64,000 nucleotides of DNA from Ensifer sp. PDNC004 (GCF_016919405.1 NZ_CP070353.1:1736001-1800000); one strand, 5' to 3'; shown: positions 16,420-27,925, numbered from the stretch's first letter. Numbers and translations are program-made. The notes: generated by a model not told the origin, from the letters alone.

Positions 16420-16875
16420 ACCGTCTCTCCAGTCTCACCGGTCTTCTGCCGGCTCAGTTCCCAGGGCATATCATTCCGTCATGGCAAATGCAGTTTGGCT
16501 TGTCGAGCCGGGATGCGACAGACGATGCCCGCTTTTGCGCATGAGGTCATGAGTATAGGGCAAATATCTACATGACGTGTACGTAAACGTAAATATATCA
16601 ATTTGTCGCGCAGCGAAGCTACGACTCATGCGGCCTTGCTTTTGCCGAAGAGCCGTGCGACGAGGCCGCCGCACCCTTCCAGCGGTACGCGCTGGCACAC
16701 CCCATTCGCAATCGGCACGCGGCAAGGCGCCTCTCGGCGTCCGGACGGCGTGTCTTTCGGCTTTGCAGCCGGCCGCCCAACGATCCCTGAGAGCGGCCCA
16801 CGGAATTCATGTTGCGTCGCGCGCCTGCCGGCTGGCTCCGGGCGGCGAAGCGACGCCAGACGCAAGGAGACACTC
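16420..16875. other. Divergent upstream region of ETF-QO and Hsp70-like genes
   Basis: About 455 bases with no convincing gene. Open frames on both strands have the high Arg/Pro content of chance frames. An AT-rich core at 16550-16605 carries the ACGT boxes annotated separately. The right part is GC-rich leader of the Hsp70-like gene, ending in a strong AAGGAG ribosome site. Confidence 0.5.
16574..16593 (-). promoter_or_regulatory. Triple ACGT box, LiuR-like candidate site
   Basis: Three ACGT tetramers occur at exact 6-base steps (16575, 16581, 16587); on the - strand the site reads TTTACGTTTACGTACACGT. The MerR-family regulator LiuR, which controls branched-chain amino-acid and fatty-acid oxidation genes including ETF genes in proteobacteria, has a TTTACG-rich palindromic site as I recall it. 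Position about 155 bases before the ETF-QO start suits such a role. Assignment to LiuR is inference. Confidence 0.4.
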
Positions 16876-18174
16876 ATGGTCAAGGCACTCGGCTTTGATT
16901 TCGGCACCACCAATTCCGTTCTGGCGGTTGCCGCGGGCGACACGACCCATTCGATGCACTTCGACAGCCTCGCCGGCTCGACCGACGCCATGCGTACTGC
17001 CCTCTCCTTCATGAAGGATGCCAAGCTTGGCGCCCAGGCGCTGAAGGTCGAGGCGGGTCAGGCCGCCATCCGCGCCTTCATCGACAATCCCGGCGACTGT
17101 CGCTTCCTGCAGTCGATCAAGACCTTTGCCGCAAGCCCCCTCTTCCAGGGCACGCAGGTCTTTGCCAAGCGCCACAGCTTCGAAGACCTGATGCGCGTGT
17201 TCCTGACCAAGCTGCGCGACTATGCCGGTGACGGCTGGGCAGACCAATACAGCCGCATCGTCGTCGGCCGTCCGGTGCACTTTGCCGGCTCCAGCCCCGA
17301 CCCGGCGCTGGCGCTCGAGCGCTACGGCGCGGCCCTCTCCGAATTCGGCTTCCCGGAAGTGCACTACGTCTACGAGCCGGTGGCAGCGGCCTTTTACTTC
17401 GCCCAGAACCTGAAGCAGGATGCGACCGTGCTCGTCGCCGACTTCGGCGGCGGCACGACCGACTATTCGCTGATCCGCTTCGAGACCAAGGCCGGACGCC
17501 TGACGGCAACCCCGATCGGCCATTCGGGCGTCGGCATCGCCGGCGACCACTTCGACTTCCGCATCATCGACAACGTCGTCTCGCCGCTGATCGGAAAGGG
17601 GAGTCTGTTCAAGAGCTTCGACAAGCTGCTTGAGGTGCCGTCGAACTACTACGCGAATTTCGGCCGCTGGAATCAGCTTTCGATCTTCAAGACACTGAAA
17701 GATTTCACGGATCTGAAGAAGCTGGTGCGCCAGAGCCTGGAGCCGGAAAAGCTGGAGGCCTTCGTCGACCTGATCGAGCATGACGAAGGTTACCCGCTCT
17801 ACAACGCGATCTCGGCAACCAAGATGCAGCTGTCGAAGCAGGACGAGACCGAGTTCTATTTCGCGCCGCTCGGCGAGATGTCGCGCCGCACCGTTCGCCG
17901 CAGCGATTTCGAAGGCTGGATCGCACCGGAGCTCGCCCGCATCGAAGGCGCGCTCGACGACGTGCTGCAGTCGACCGCAACGGCACCCGAGACGATCGAC
18001 AAGGTGTTCTTGACCGGCGGCACCTCCTTCGTTCCAGCCGTACGCGCCATCTTCGAGCGGCGCTTCGATGCCGACCGGATCGAAAGCGGCGGCGAACTGC
18101 TGTCGATCGCCCACGGCCTGGCGCTGATCGGCGAGCACGAGGACATCGCCCACTGGACCGCGAACGCAGCCTGA
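16876..18174 (+). CDS. Hsp70-family protein, YegD-like
   Basis: A 432-residue protein with only the actin-like ATPase fold of Hsp70. Phosphate-1 loop GFDFGTTNSVLAVA (about 5-18), phosphate-2 VADFGGGTTDYSL (about 188-200), and adenosine loop LTGGTSFVPAV (about 378-388) are intact. The substrate-binding beta domain and lid of DnaK are missing, as in YegD of E. coli, a putative chaperone of unknown client. The ATG at 16876 has AAGGAGACACTC upstream. The long frame from 16603 adds a basic, non-conserved leader. The uracil-DNA glycosylase gene follows 97 bases later on the same strand. Confidence 0.88.
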   Translation: MVKALGFDFGTTNSVLAVAAGDTTHSMHFDSLAGSTDAMRTALSFMKDAKLGAQALKVEAGQAAIRAFIDNPGDCRFLQSIKTFAASPLFQGTQVFAKRHSFEDLMRVFLTKLRDYAGDGWADQYSRIVVGRPVHFAGSSPDPALALERYGAALSEFGFPEVHYVYEPVAAAFYFAQNLKQDATVLVADFGGGTTDYSLIRFETKAGRLTATPIGHSGVGIAGDHFDFRIIDNVVSPLIGKGSLFKSFDKLLEVPSNYYANFGRWNQLSIFKTLKDFTDLKKLVRQSLEPEKLEAFVDLIEHDEGYPLYNAISATKMQLSKQDETEFYFAPLGEMSRRTVRRSDFEGWIAPELARIEGALDDVLQSTATAPETIDKVFLTGGTSFVPAVRAIFERRFDADRIESGGELLSIAHGLALIGEHEDIAHWTANAA

Positions 18175-18271
18175 GGCGACGCGCGGGCCCGATGTGCATG
18201 ACCTTGGATAGGAGGGCCGAGCGCCGGAAAAGCGGTTCCGGTCCGGCCGCTTATGGGCTAGGTTGGCGGCC

Positions 18272-19153
18272 ATGATTTCCGCCCACGACCTCTCTCCGGC
18301 GCAGCTTGCCGCCCTCCTCGCCTTCCACGGCGATGCGGGCGTCGAATGGCTGCTGGAAGAGGAGCCGGTCGACCGTTTCGCCGAATTCGAGGCGATGAAG
18401 GCAGCGCGCGGCAGTGGCCGCGCGACAGCAACCAGCAACCGGGCGGACGCATCCGCCTCGCAACCGGCTGCGCGCCAGACCGCGGCCGCTGCTCCCACCC
18501 CTTCCCGCGCACCTGCCCCAGTCGCGAACGCCCCTGCGGTCGCCATCCCCGATGCGCAGGCGATCGAAGAGGCGCGCTTTGCCGCCGAATCGGCACGGTC
18601 GCTTGCCGAGCTCCGCGTTGCGATGGAAGGTTTTGCCGGCTGCAATCTCAGGAACAGCGCCCGCAATCTGGTCTTTGCCGAAGGCGATGCGGCAAGCGGC
18701 ATCATGATCGTCGGCCCGATGCCCTATGCCGACGACGATCGCGACGGCCAGCCCTTTGCCGGCCGCCTCGGCGAGATGCTGACCCGGATGATCGCCGGCA
18801 TCGGCCTTACGCGCGAAGGCGTGCTGCTCAGCAACGTCGTGCCCTGGCGCCCGCCGGGCAACCGCGTACCGACGGCGCGCGAGGCTGACATCTGCCGCCC
18901 CTTCATCGAACGCCAGATCGCACTGGCAGAGCCCAAGCATCTGCTGCTGCTCGGCAATTTCACCGCCCGTTTCTTCTTCGGCGGCAACGACACGATCCAC
19001 CAGCTTCGCGGCGAATGGCGCGAGCTTGCGATCGGCGGCATCAACGTGCCGACCCTTGCCACCCTGCATCCGCAAGACCTGGTGACCGCGCCGATCAACA
19101 AGCGCTTCGTCTGGCAGGACCTGCTTGCCTTCAAGGCCCGCATTCACGGCTGA
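18272..19153 (+). CDS. Uracil-DNA glycosylase superfamily protein, atypical family 4
   Basis: A 293-residue protein. Residues 1-50 are helical, 50-95 are a low-complexity Ala/Pro/Thr linker, and 120-290 form the UDG fold: RNLVFAEGDAASGIMIVG, then DRDGQPFAGRLGEMLTRML-like and LLSNVVPWRPPGNRVPT, and TLATLHPQDLV with His266. Family-4 enzymes bind a 4Fe-4S cluster through four cysteines, but only Cys124 and Cys208 are present here. The usual GEAPG catalytic motif reads GPMPY at 148-152. It may be a divergent repair enzyme or inactive. The ATG at 18272 is preferred to 18263 because it opens the SAHDLSPAQL helix. Confidence 0.8.
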   Translation: MISAHDLSPAQLAALLAFHGDAGVEWLLEEEPVDRFAEFEAMKAARGSGRATATSNRADASASQPAARQTAAAAPTPSRAPAPVANAPAVAIPDAQAIEEARFAAESARSLAELRVAMEGFAGCNLRNSARNLVFAEGDAASGIMIVGPMPYADDDRDGQPFAGRLGEMLTRMIAGIGLTREGVLLSNVVPWRPPGNRVPTAREADICRPFIERQIALAEPKHLLLLGNFTARFFFGGNDTIHQLRGEWRELAIGGINVPTLATLHPQDLVTAPINKRFVWQDLLAFKARIHG

Positions 19154-19331
19154 TCCCGAGGAAAGCGCCCTGCCCGGATGGTGCTCTCGCCCGCCTGCCC
19201 GTTTCATGAACAAAGTATGAAGAAAGCCATGCGGCCTGCGCATATCAGCGGCGCATTTTGACGCATTGCAAAATGGTATGTTGCAGCGCAATATACTGGC
19301 ACGGGAGGAATGGGATTTAAGGAATTGAACC

Positions 19332-19508
19332 ATGACTGCCCGCTTTCGTCCGATCCACAGCAGCTTTGAGACGCTCCGCCACACCGGCGCTGCTTACCGG
19401 ACGCCGTTCAACCGCTTTGGCACGGCAGCCAACGAGCAGATGACCGCGATCGGCCTCGCCCGGACCACCCGTCCGGCGCAGATTTTCGCCGACTTCATCC
19501 AGCGCTGA
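19332..19508 (+). CDS. Tiny conserved-looking protein, 58 aa
   Basis: A 58-residue basic protein (MTARFRPIHSSFETLRHTGA at the start) without a signal peptide or long hydrophobic run. GGGAGG about 25 bases upstream is too far to be a classic ribosome site. A second tiny gene follows 73 bases later. No family is recognised. Support is codon use like its neighbours, and the region 19154-19331 before it contains no other gene. Confidence 0.5.
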   Translation: MTARFRPIHSSFETLRHTGAAYRTPFNRFGTAANEQMTAIGLARTTRPAQIFADFIQR

Positions 19509-19581
19509 TCCCCACGCGATACGCGGCCTTGCGTATCGCGTGACACGTCGTTTGACCCGGCACGAAGAAAGGAACGAACCC

Positions 19582-19737
19582 ATGACCAAGCCAATCGCCA
19601 GCCTCAAGGTCCTGCTCGATTCGATCTACGACATCGGTACGGCCGTGCGCGCCTCGCGCGAATACACCGTTCTCAGCACCAAGCAGGATGCACGCCGCGC
19701 CCATCGCATGGCCGTAAGCCCGCTGCTGCCGAACTGA
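19582..19737 (+). CDS. Tiny protein, 51 aa
   Basis: The ATG has GAAAGGAACGAACCC upstream, a good ribosome site. The 51-residue product (MTKPIASLKVLLDSIYDIGT at the start) is amphipathic, probably helical at residues 5-30, and basic at the C-terminal half. No signal peptide. Not recognised as a known family. It lies in tandem with 19332-19508, suggesting one transcript of two small proteins. A hairpin (CCTGTCG 19777-19783, CGACAGG 19788-19794) follows 40 bases past the stop but has no T run. Confidence 0.5.
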   Translation: MTKPIASLKVLLDSIYDIGTAVRASREYTVLSTKQDARRAHRMAVSPLLPN

Positions 19738-19934
19738 TCGCTGCCCGAAGACCAACACACCGCCTTTTTGCCATCGCCTGTCGCAATCGACAGGGCGTAG
19801 AAAACTGGATAGAGCCACACTCGTCCCGACTAAGGAGTGTCAGGCTCATCCGGTCCCGCCAGACCGTTCCTCGCTCCATCTGCGTTTGCTTGTCATCGGA
19901 CAAATGACGAAGCGCCACGTTTCCAGGAGCGCCG

Positions 19935-21227
19935 ATGCTGGCCAGCCTCGCTTCCGTCTTCAGCCTGATGGTGTCGACCCTGCTCATGATGGTCGGCTTC
20001 GGCCTGCAGAGCTATGTTATCCCCGTGCGCTCCGTCGCGGAGAACTGGTCGACGCTGACGGTCTCGGTGATTGCCACCGGCTATACGGTCGGCTTCACGA
20101 TCTCCTGCGTCGTCACGCCGAAATTCGTGCTGCGAGTCGGCCACGTGCGCGTCTTCACCGCGCTGATCACCCTGCTCTCCATCGCGATCCTGCTCTGCGG
20201 CCTCATCGTCGACTGGCGCGCCTGGATCGTGTTCCGCGCCATCGCCGGATTTGCCATCTCCGGCAGCTATCTCGTCATCGAAAGCTGGCTCAACGAGCGC
20301 GTCACCAATGAAAACCGCGGCCTGCTCTTTTCGCTCTACCTGATCACGACGATGGTCGGCACGATCGGCGGACAATACATGGTGCCACTCGGCGATCCGA
20401 CCAACACGTCGCTGTTCATGCTCTGCAGCGTGCTCTTCTCGCTGGCGCTGCTGCCGACGGCGCTCTCCTCATCCCCCATGCCGGCGCCGCCGGCCCAGGC
20501 GAAGTTCGATATCCCCGCCCTCTTTCGCCGCTCGCCGGTTGCCGTGGTCGGCGGTTTTCTTGCCGGCGCGCTGTCGGGCGCCTGGCTGAACCTTGGCGGC
20601 GTCTTCACCCAGAAGATCGGACTTTCGACGGCGGAAGGCGCCACACTGCTCGCCTCGCTATTGACGGGTAGCGCCCTCTCGCAGATCCCCATCGGGCGTC
20701 TTTCCGACAAGATCGACCGGCGCATCGTCATGGTCGGCTGCGGCAGCGTCGGCGTTATCTCGTGCCTGGTGATGTCGGCATCGATCGGCAGCCAGCCCGC
20801 TGTTCTCTACATCATCGCCGCCTTCGTCGGATCGGTGCTCTTCCCGATCTACGCGCTGAACGTCGCGCATGCCAACGACCTTGCCAAGCCCAACGAATAT
20901 GTCGAGACGTCCTCGGGCCTGATGATCACCTACGGGCTCGGCACGATTTCCGGCCCGCTCATGGTCGGTCCGGTCATGGACCGTTTCGGCCCGGCGGCGC
21001 TGTTTCTCGTCCTTGCCGTCTACTTCGCGCTCTATGGCGGCTATGCCGCCTGGCGCATTCTGCGGCGCGAGCAGCACAAGGGGCTCGTCGTCAAGACCGA
21101 CTTCCAGGCGACGAGCGTCATGCCGACACCCGGCCCCGATGTGACGAGCCCGGCTGCCCTGCAGGCGGCACAGGAACCGCTGATCGACGACGACACGGTC
21201 CCGGCCTGGGAAAACCCGCGGCCATAG
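19935..21227 (+). CDS. MFS transporter, YcaD-like
   Basis: A 430-residue membrane protein with twelve predicted helices and the MFS layout: a first half to about 175, a cytoplasmic loop near 180-195 (SSPMPAPPAQAKFD), and a second half with GRLSDKIDRRIVM (about 255-267), the loop 8-9 signature. The VRSVAENWSTLTVSVIATGYTVGF region is typical of the YcaD subfamily, whose substrate is unknown. The C-terminal 50 residues are soluble and Pro-rich. It is convergent with an EamA gene only 8 bases away. Confidence 0.88.
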   Translation: MLASLASVFSLMVSTLLMMVGFGLQSYVIPVRSVAENWSTLTVSVIATGYTVGFTISCVVTPKFVLRVGHVRVFTALITLLSIAILLCGLIVDWRAWIVFRAIAGFAISGSYLVIESWLNERVTNENRGLLFSLYLITTMVGTIGGQYMVPLGDPTNTSLFMLCSVLFSLALLPTALSSSPMPAPPAQAKFDIPALFRRSPVAVVGGFLAGALSGAWLNLGGVFTQKIGLSTAEGATLLASLLTGSALSQIPIGRLSDKIDRRIVMVGCGSVGVISCLVMSASIGSQPAVLYIIAAFVGSVLFPIYALNVAHANDLAKPNEYVETSSGLMITYGLGTISGPLMVGPVMDRFGPAALFLVLAVYFALYGGYAAWRILRREQHKGLVVKTDFQATSVMPTPGPDVTSPAALQAAQEPLIDDDTVPAWENPRP

Positions 21228-21235
21228 GCCGTGGC

Positions 21236-22174
21236 TCAGCCCTGCGGCGTCACATGCTTGCGGGCGCCCCGGCGCTCGAGGCCGAGCCGGTGCTCGCGAA
21301 AGATGATGAAGATGCCGGCGCCGACGACGATGGCTGTGCCGACAAGCATGGTGGCCGTCGGTACATCGTCGAACAGGAAGTATCCGATGATCAGGCCGAG
21401 CACGATCGAGGTGTATTCGAACGGTGCGATCGTCGACATGTCGGCATGGCGATAGCTCTCGGTCAGAAGGATCTGGGCGACACCGCCGCAGAAACCGGCA
21501 AACATCAAGAGCAGGAAGGCTTCGCGCGAAATCGACGGCCAGCCGAAAGGCAAGGTCGCGAGAGAGAAGACCGAAGCCGACAGCGAAAAATAGAGCACGA
21601 TCGTGTGGGTACGCTCATTCTTGACGAGCTTTCGCACCAGCACCATCGCAACGGCGCCGAGCGCCGCCGAGACCAGCACCGCGGCCGCCCCCATGGCCTC
21701 GAACGAACCGAAGCCCCCCTCTTCGAACAGCGTCAGCCGCGGCCAGGTGATGATCATCACCCCGACCAGCCCGATGACGACCGCCGACCATCGATAAAGC
21801 CGGACGGATTCGCCGAGAAAGATTGCGGCGAAGGCGACCGCGATCAGCGGCATGGCATAGCCGATGGCGATGGCTTCAGGCAGCGGCAGGTGCACAAGAC
21901 CGTAGAAGCCGAAGCTCATTGCGAGAATGCCGATGAAGCCGCGAGCGATATGGCCAGTGATGTCCTTGGTCTTGAAAGCGTCGCGCAACTGTCCGCGAAG
22001 AGCGAGATAACCGAGGATCGGCACCATGGCGAAGGCCGAGCGGTAGAAGGTGATCTGGCCGGTGGCGATCTCGTTTCCGGCCGCCTTGATCAGCGTCGAC
22101 ATGCAAACGAAAATGACGACGGAAAGGACCTTGAGCAGGATCCCCTTCATCGGGCTTTCGACTTCCGCATTCAT
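21236..22174 (-). CDS. EamA/DMT family transporter
   Basis: A 312-residue membrane protein with ten helices in two EamA halves (about 8-140 and 155-290). ITFYRSAFAMVP and PFEYTSIVLGLIIGYFLFDDVP are usual EamA sequences. The C-terminus is basic (EHRLGLERRGARKH), placing it in the cytoplasm. The ATG at 22174 (MNAEVESPMKG) is chosen over 22207 because the helical protein begins soon after; neither start has a strong ribosome site. Substrate unknown. Eight bases separate its stop from the convergent MFS gene, so their 3' ends share one short gap. Confidence 0.85.
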   Translation of the reverse strand: MNAEVESPMKGILLKVLSVVIFVCMSTLIKAAGNEIATGQITFYRSAFAMVPILGYLALRGQLRDAFKTKDITGHIARGFIGILAMSFGFYGLVHLPLPEAIAIGYAMPLIAVAFAAIFLGESVRLYRWSAVVIGLVGVMIITWPRLTLFEEGGFGSFEAMGAAAVLVSAALGAVAMVLVRKLVKNERTHTIVLYFSLSASVFSLATLPFGWPSISREAFLLLMFAGFCGGVAQILLTESYRHADMSTIAPFEYTSIVLGLIIGYFLFDDVPTATMLVGTAIVVGAGIFIIFREHRLGLERRGARKHVTPQG

Positions 22175-22603
22175 TGAGGGCACTTTTCGAACAGCCTTGA
22201 CCGGCAATCAGCAGGCACGCGGGCTGGTTTGGAGATTTTTCAGCGGAGAGAACCGCTGCAGGACCCCATCACCTTAGCGACGCTTCGCAGGAAAGTCGGA
22301 TCAAACTTCGTGATGAATGACGTTTTTTCTTGATCGATTAACCTTCGACAGTAGGGCGGCCGGCTTTTCTTTAGCCGCCCCGAAAAAAACCTTTCCAATT
22401 CATGTCTTGTTAGTCCCACTTCGGTACACATCGGTCCGATAAGGGAGCGGGAAGATTAACGGACGCCATGTCTTTTCTGCCGGAAGTGCGGTCGCCGGCA
22501 TCACAATCGTGTGGCACAGCCCAGCTTTTCGCCCCTTGGCCTTTTCACCATCACAGGCGCCCTCTACAAATTCTCCAGTAGAACGGTGCAAGCGGGACTG
22601 ACC
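22175..22603. other. Upstream region of EamA and pepN genes
   Basis: About 430 bases between divergent genes. A hairpin with arms GGGCGGC (22354-22360) and GCCGCCC (22374-22380) is followed by A residues on the + strand, so it is not a classic terminator in either direction. The frame from 22511 into pepN is open, but the aminopeptidase fold starts only after 22604. No gene is seen. Confidence 0.45.
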
Positions 22604-25252
22604 ATGCGGACAAATACTGGCCAGATCATTCATCTGGAAGACTACCGGCCGACCGACTTCGTTCTGGAGAGAGTGGATCTGACCTTCGAGCTAGACCCGA
22701 AGGAGACCAAGGTCGAGGCCCGGCTGATCTTCCATCGCCGCGAAGGTGTCGACAGTGCCGCGCCGCTCGTGCTTGATGGCGACGAGTTGACCATGACCGG
22801 CCTGCTGCTCGACCAGGAAGAGCTTGCGACGTCGCTCTACGATCTCGCCGACGATACGCTGACGATCCGCGGCCTGCCCGAAACCGCCCCGTTCGAAATC
22901 ACCATCACCACGCTGCTTTCGCCCGAGACCAATACGCAGCTCATGGGGCTTTACCGTACCAACGGCGTCTACAGCACCCAGTGCGAAGCCGAAGGCTTCC
23001 GCCGCATTACCTATTTCCCCGATCGTCCCGATGTGCTCGCCGTCTACACGGTCAACATCATCGCCGACAAGGCGTCCTCTCCCCTCCTGCTTTCGAACGG
23101 CAACTATCTCGGCGGCGCCGACATGGGCGACGGCCGTCACTTCGCCGCCTGGTTCGATCCGCATCCGAAGCCGAGCTATCTCTTTGCGCTGGTCGCCGGC
23201 GACCTCGGCGTGGTCGAGGATACCTTCACGACCATGTCCGGCCGCGACGTCGCGCTGAAGATCTATGTCGAACACGGTAAGGAGCCCCGCGCCTCCTACG
23301 CCATGGATGCGCTCAAGCGCTCGATGAAGTGGGACGAAGAGGCCTTCGGTCGCGAATACGACCTCGACATCTTCATGATCGTCGCCGTCTCCGACTTCAA
23401 CATGGGCGCCATGGAGAACAAGGGCCTCAACGTCTTCAACGACAAATACGTGCTTGCGGACCCGGAAACGGCGACCGATGCGGACTACGCCAATATCGAG
23501 GCGATCATCGCGCACGAATATTTCCACAACTGGACCGGCAACCGCATCACCTGCCGCGACTGGTTCCAGCTCTGCCTGAAGGAAGGCCTGACGGTCTATC
23601 GTGACCACGAATTCTCCGCCGACATGCGCTCGCGCGCAGTCAAGCGCATTGCCGAAGTGCGTCATCTGAAGTCGGAGCAGTTCCCCGAGGATGCCGGTCC
23701 CCTTGCCCACCCGGTGCGTCCGACGAAATACCGCGAAATCAACAACTTCTACACGACGACGGTCTATGAAAAGGGGTCGGAAGTCACCCGCATGATTGCG
23801 ACCATCCTCGGCCGCGATCTGTTCAAGAAGGGCATGGATCTCTATTTCGACCGGCACGACGGCCAGGCGGTGACGATCGAGGATTTTGTCGCCTGCTTCG
23901 AGGCGGCAAGCGGTCGGGATCTGCGCCAGTTCGCCCTCTGGTATCACCAGGCCGGAACGCCGCTGGTCACCGCTTCGGGCGCCTATGACGCCGCCAAGCA
24001 GACCTTTACCCTGTCGCTCGAACAGACCGTGCCGCCGACGCCCGGACAGAGCGCCAAGGAAGCGATGCACATTCCGCTGAAGATGGGTCTGCTGCTCGAA
24101 GACGGCAGCGAAGCGGCCCTTACCGCCGTTTCCGGCGCCGACATGACCGACGATGTCCTGCATCTGACGGAGTGCAAGCAGACGGTCGTCTTCTCGGGCA
24201 TCCCCTCGCGCCCGGTTCCGTCGTTCAACCGCAGCTTCTCCGCGCCGATCAACCTGCATATCGAGCAGAGCGCCGACGACCTCGCGCTGATCGCGCACCA
24301 CGAAAGCGACCTCTTCGCCCGCTGGCAGGCGCTCAACGCCATCGCGCTTGGCAATCTCGTCGAGGCGACGGCGAATGTCCGCGCCGGCAAGCCAGTCACC
24401 GCGGACAAGGCGCTGATCGACGGCCTGATCCGGGCCGCGGCCGACGACAGCCTCGAGCCGGCCTTCCGTTCGCAGGCGCTGGCACTGCCGAGCGAATCCG
24501 ATATCGCCCGCGAGATCGGCACCAACAACGATCCGGACGCAATCCACGCGGCTCGCCAGCAGATCCTGACGGCTGTTGCCGTCGCCGGGCGCGACACCTT
24601 CCTCAAGCTCGCCGACGAGCTCGTCTCCGGCGGCGAGTTCAGCCCGGATGCGGCAAGCGCCGGCAGGCGGGCACTGCGCAACAGCGCGCTCACCTACCTC
24701 GTTCAGGCCGACGACGGCCCTGAGCGTGCGGCGAAGGCCTTTGCGGCGGCCAACAACATGACCGACCTCAGCCATGCGCTGGCGTTGCTCGCGCACCGCT
24801 TCCCGGATTCGGCCGAGGCGGCAGAGGCGCTTGCAACATTCCGCACCCGTTTCGCCGACAACGCGCTCGTCATCGACAAGTGGTTCGCCGTGCAGGCGAC
24901 GATCCCGGGCGCTGGAACGCTCGATCGCATCAAGGCGCTGATGGACGAGCCTCTGTTCAACGGCAACAATCCGAACCGCGTGCGCTCGCTGGTAGGCACC
25001 TACGCCTTTGCCAACCCGACCGGCTTCAACCGCGCCGACGGCGAGGGCTACCGCTTCCTCGCGCGCCAGATCCTCGACATCGACCCGCGCAATCCGCAGC
25101 TTGCGGCCCGCATCCTGACCTCCATGCGCTCCTGGCGTTCGCTGGAGGACAAGCGTGCCGGGCATGCCCGCAAGGCGCTGAAGGAGATCGCCGGCGCACC
25201 GAAACTTTCGGCCGATGTCGGCGACATCGTCGAGCGCATGCTCAAGGCCTGA
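22604..25252 (+). CDS. pepN: Aminopeptidase N
   Basis: An 882-residue M1 zinc metallopeptidase that removes N-terminal residues from peptides in the cytoplasm. The exopeptidase motif GAMEN is at about 268-272 and the zinc motif HEYFH at 304-308, with the third ligand Glu in CLKEGLTVYRD near 327. The domain order (N-terminal beta, thermolysin-like, small beta, C-terminal helical superhelix) and length match the E. coli PepN type. The ATG at 22604 (MRTNTGQIIH) gives the family N-terminus; the longer open frame from 22511 does not. A palindromic repeat element lies downstream. Confidence 0.95.
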   Translation: MRTNTGQIIHLEDYRPTDFVLERVDLTFELDPKETKVEARLIFHRREGVDSAAPLVLDGDELTMTGLLLDQEELATSLYDLADDTLTIRGLPETAPFEITITTLLSPETNTQLMGLYRTNGVYSTQCEAEGFRRITYFPDRPDVLAVYTVNIIADKASSPLLLSNGNYLGGADMGDGRHFAAWFDPHPKPSYLFALVAGDLGVVEDTFTTMSGRDVALKIYVEHGKEPRASYAMDALKRSMKWDEEAFGREYDLDIFMIVAVSDFNMGAMENKGLNVFNDKYVLADPETATDADYANIEAIIAHEYFHNWTGNRITCRDWFQLCLKEGLTVYRDHEFSADMRSRAVKRIAEVRHLKSEQFPEDAGPLAHPVRPTKYREINNFYTTTVYEKGSEVTRMIATILGRDLFKKGMDLYFDRHDGQAVTIEDFVACFEAASGRDLRQFALWYHQAGTPLVTASGAYDAAKQTFTLSLEQTVPPTPGQSAKEAMHIPLKMGLLLEDGSEAALTAVSGADMTDDVLHLTECKQTVVFSGIPSRPVPSFNRSFSAPINLHIEQSADDLALIAHHESDLFARWQALNAIALGNLVEATANVRAGKPVTADKALIDGLIRAAADDSLEPAFRSQALALPSESDIAREIGTNNDPDAIHAARQQILTAVAVAGRDTFLKLADELVSGGEFSPDAASAGRRALRNSALTYLVQADDGPERAAKAFAAANNMTDLSHALALLAHRFPDSAEAAEALATFRTRFADNALVIDKWFAVQATIPGAGTLDRIKALMDEPLFNGNNPNRVRSLVGTYAFANPTGFNRADGEGYRFLARQILDIDPRNPQLAARILTSMRSWRSLEDKRAGHARKALKEIAGAPKLSADVGDIVERMLKA

Positions 25253-25290
25253 GCATCGCCAAAGCCTGATTTTCCTGGGGCCGGGCCGCT

Positions 25291-25396
25291 ACTGCATGTC
25301 TCCTTAAATCGACCTCGATTTAAGGGAAAAGACATGCAGCAAATCAAAGTGTTACAGCGGCCTTTGCGCGTCTGACTAAGACGCGCGGCGCTGTAG
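25291..25396 (+). repeat. Palindromic intergenic repeat, copy A (complete)
   Basis: Two nested hairpins. First: CTGCATGTC (25292-25300) pairs with GACATGCAG (25331-25339), with inner TTAAATCG and CGATTTAA. Second: TTACAGCG (25352-25359) with CGCTGTAG (25389-25396), with inner GCGCGTCT and AGACGCGC. Related copies lie at 42041-42144 and 58011-58046. This is a structured, dispersed intergenic element of the kind common in rhizobial chromosomes. It lies between pepN and the PleC-like kinase. Confidence 0.85.
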
Positions 25397-25538
25397 CGCG
25401 ACCCGGCCTATTATTTTCCAACGATAAGAAATGGTTAACAAATCTTTACCAGCGCCTCTGGACAAGGCGAATCGCCCTGTGATTCATTGAGTCAGATTCG
25501 GGCGAGCGGCGCGCCGAATCATCAGAGGGTTTAGAGCA

Positions 25539-27866
<2,328 letters not shown>

Positions 27867-27881
27867 GGTAGGTCTCAATCA

Positions 27882-27901
27882 GCGCGCGGACGTCCGCGCG
27901 C
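27882..27901. terminator. Perfect 20-bp palindrome between pleC and glnE
   Basis: The two 10-base halves (GCGCGCGGAC and GTCCGCGCGC) are exact reverse complements, in the 59-base gap between convergent stops. There is no T run on either side, so it may be a bidirectional hairpin rather than a classic terminator. Confidence 0.45.
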
Positions 27902-27925
27902 CTTCCGCATTCCGCGCGGCCCCAT

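Noticed and set aside
16807..18705. A 632-codon open frame antisense to the Hsp70-like and UDG genes
   Set aside because: Runs through two genes of opposite strand with strong motifs; no own domain.
22354..22380. GC-rich hairpin considered as terminator upstream of pepN
   Set aside because: No T run on either side in a useful direction and no gene ending there.
22691..25165. An 824-codon open frame antisense to pepN
   Set aside because: Shadow of pepN codon use; composition (Arg/Val/Glu-rich, no motif) is not protein-like.
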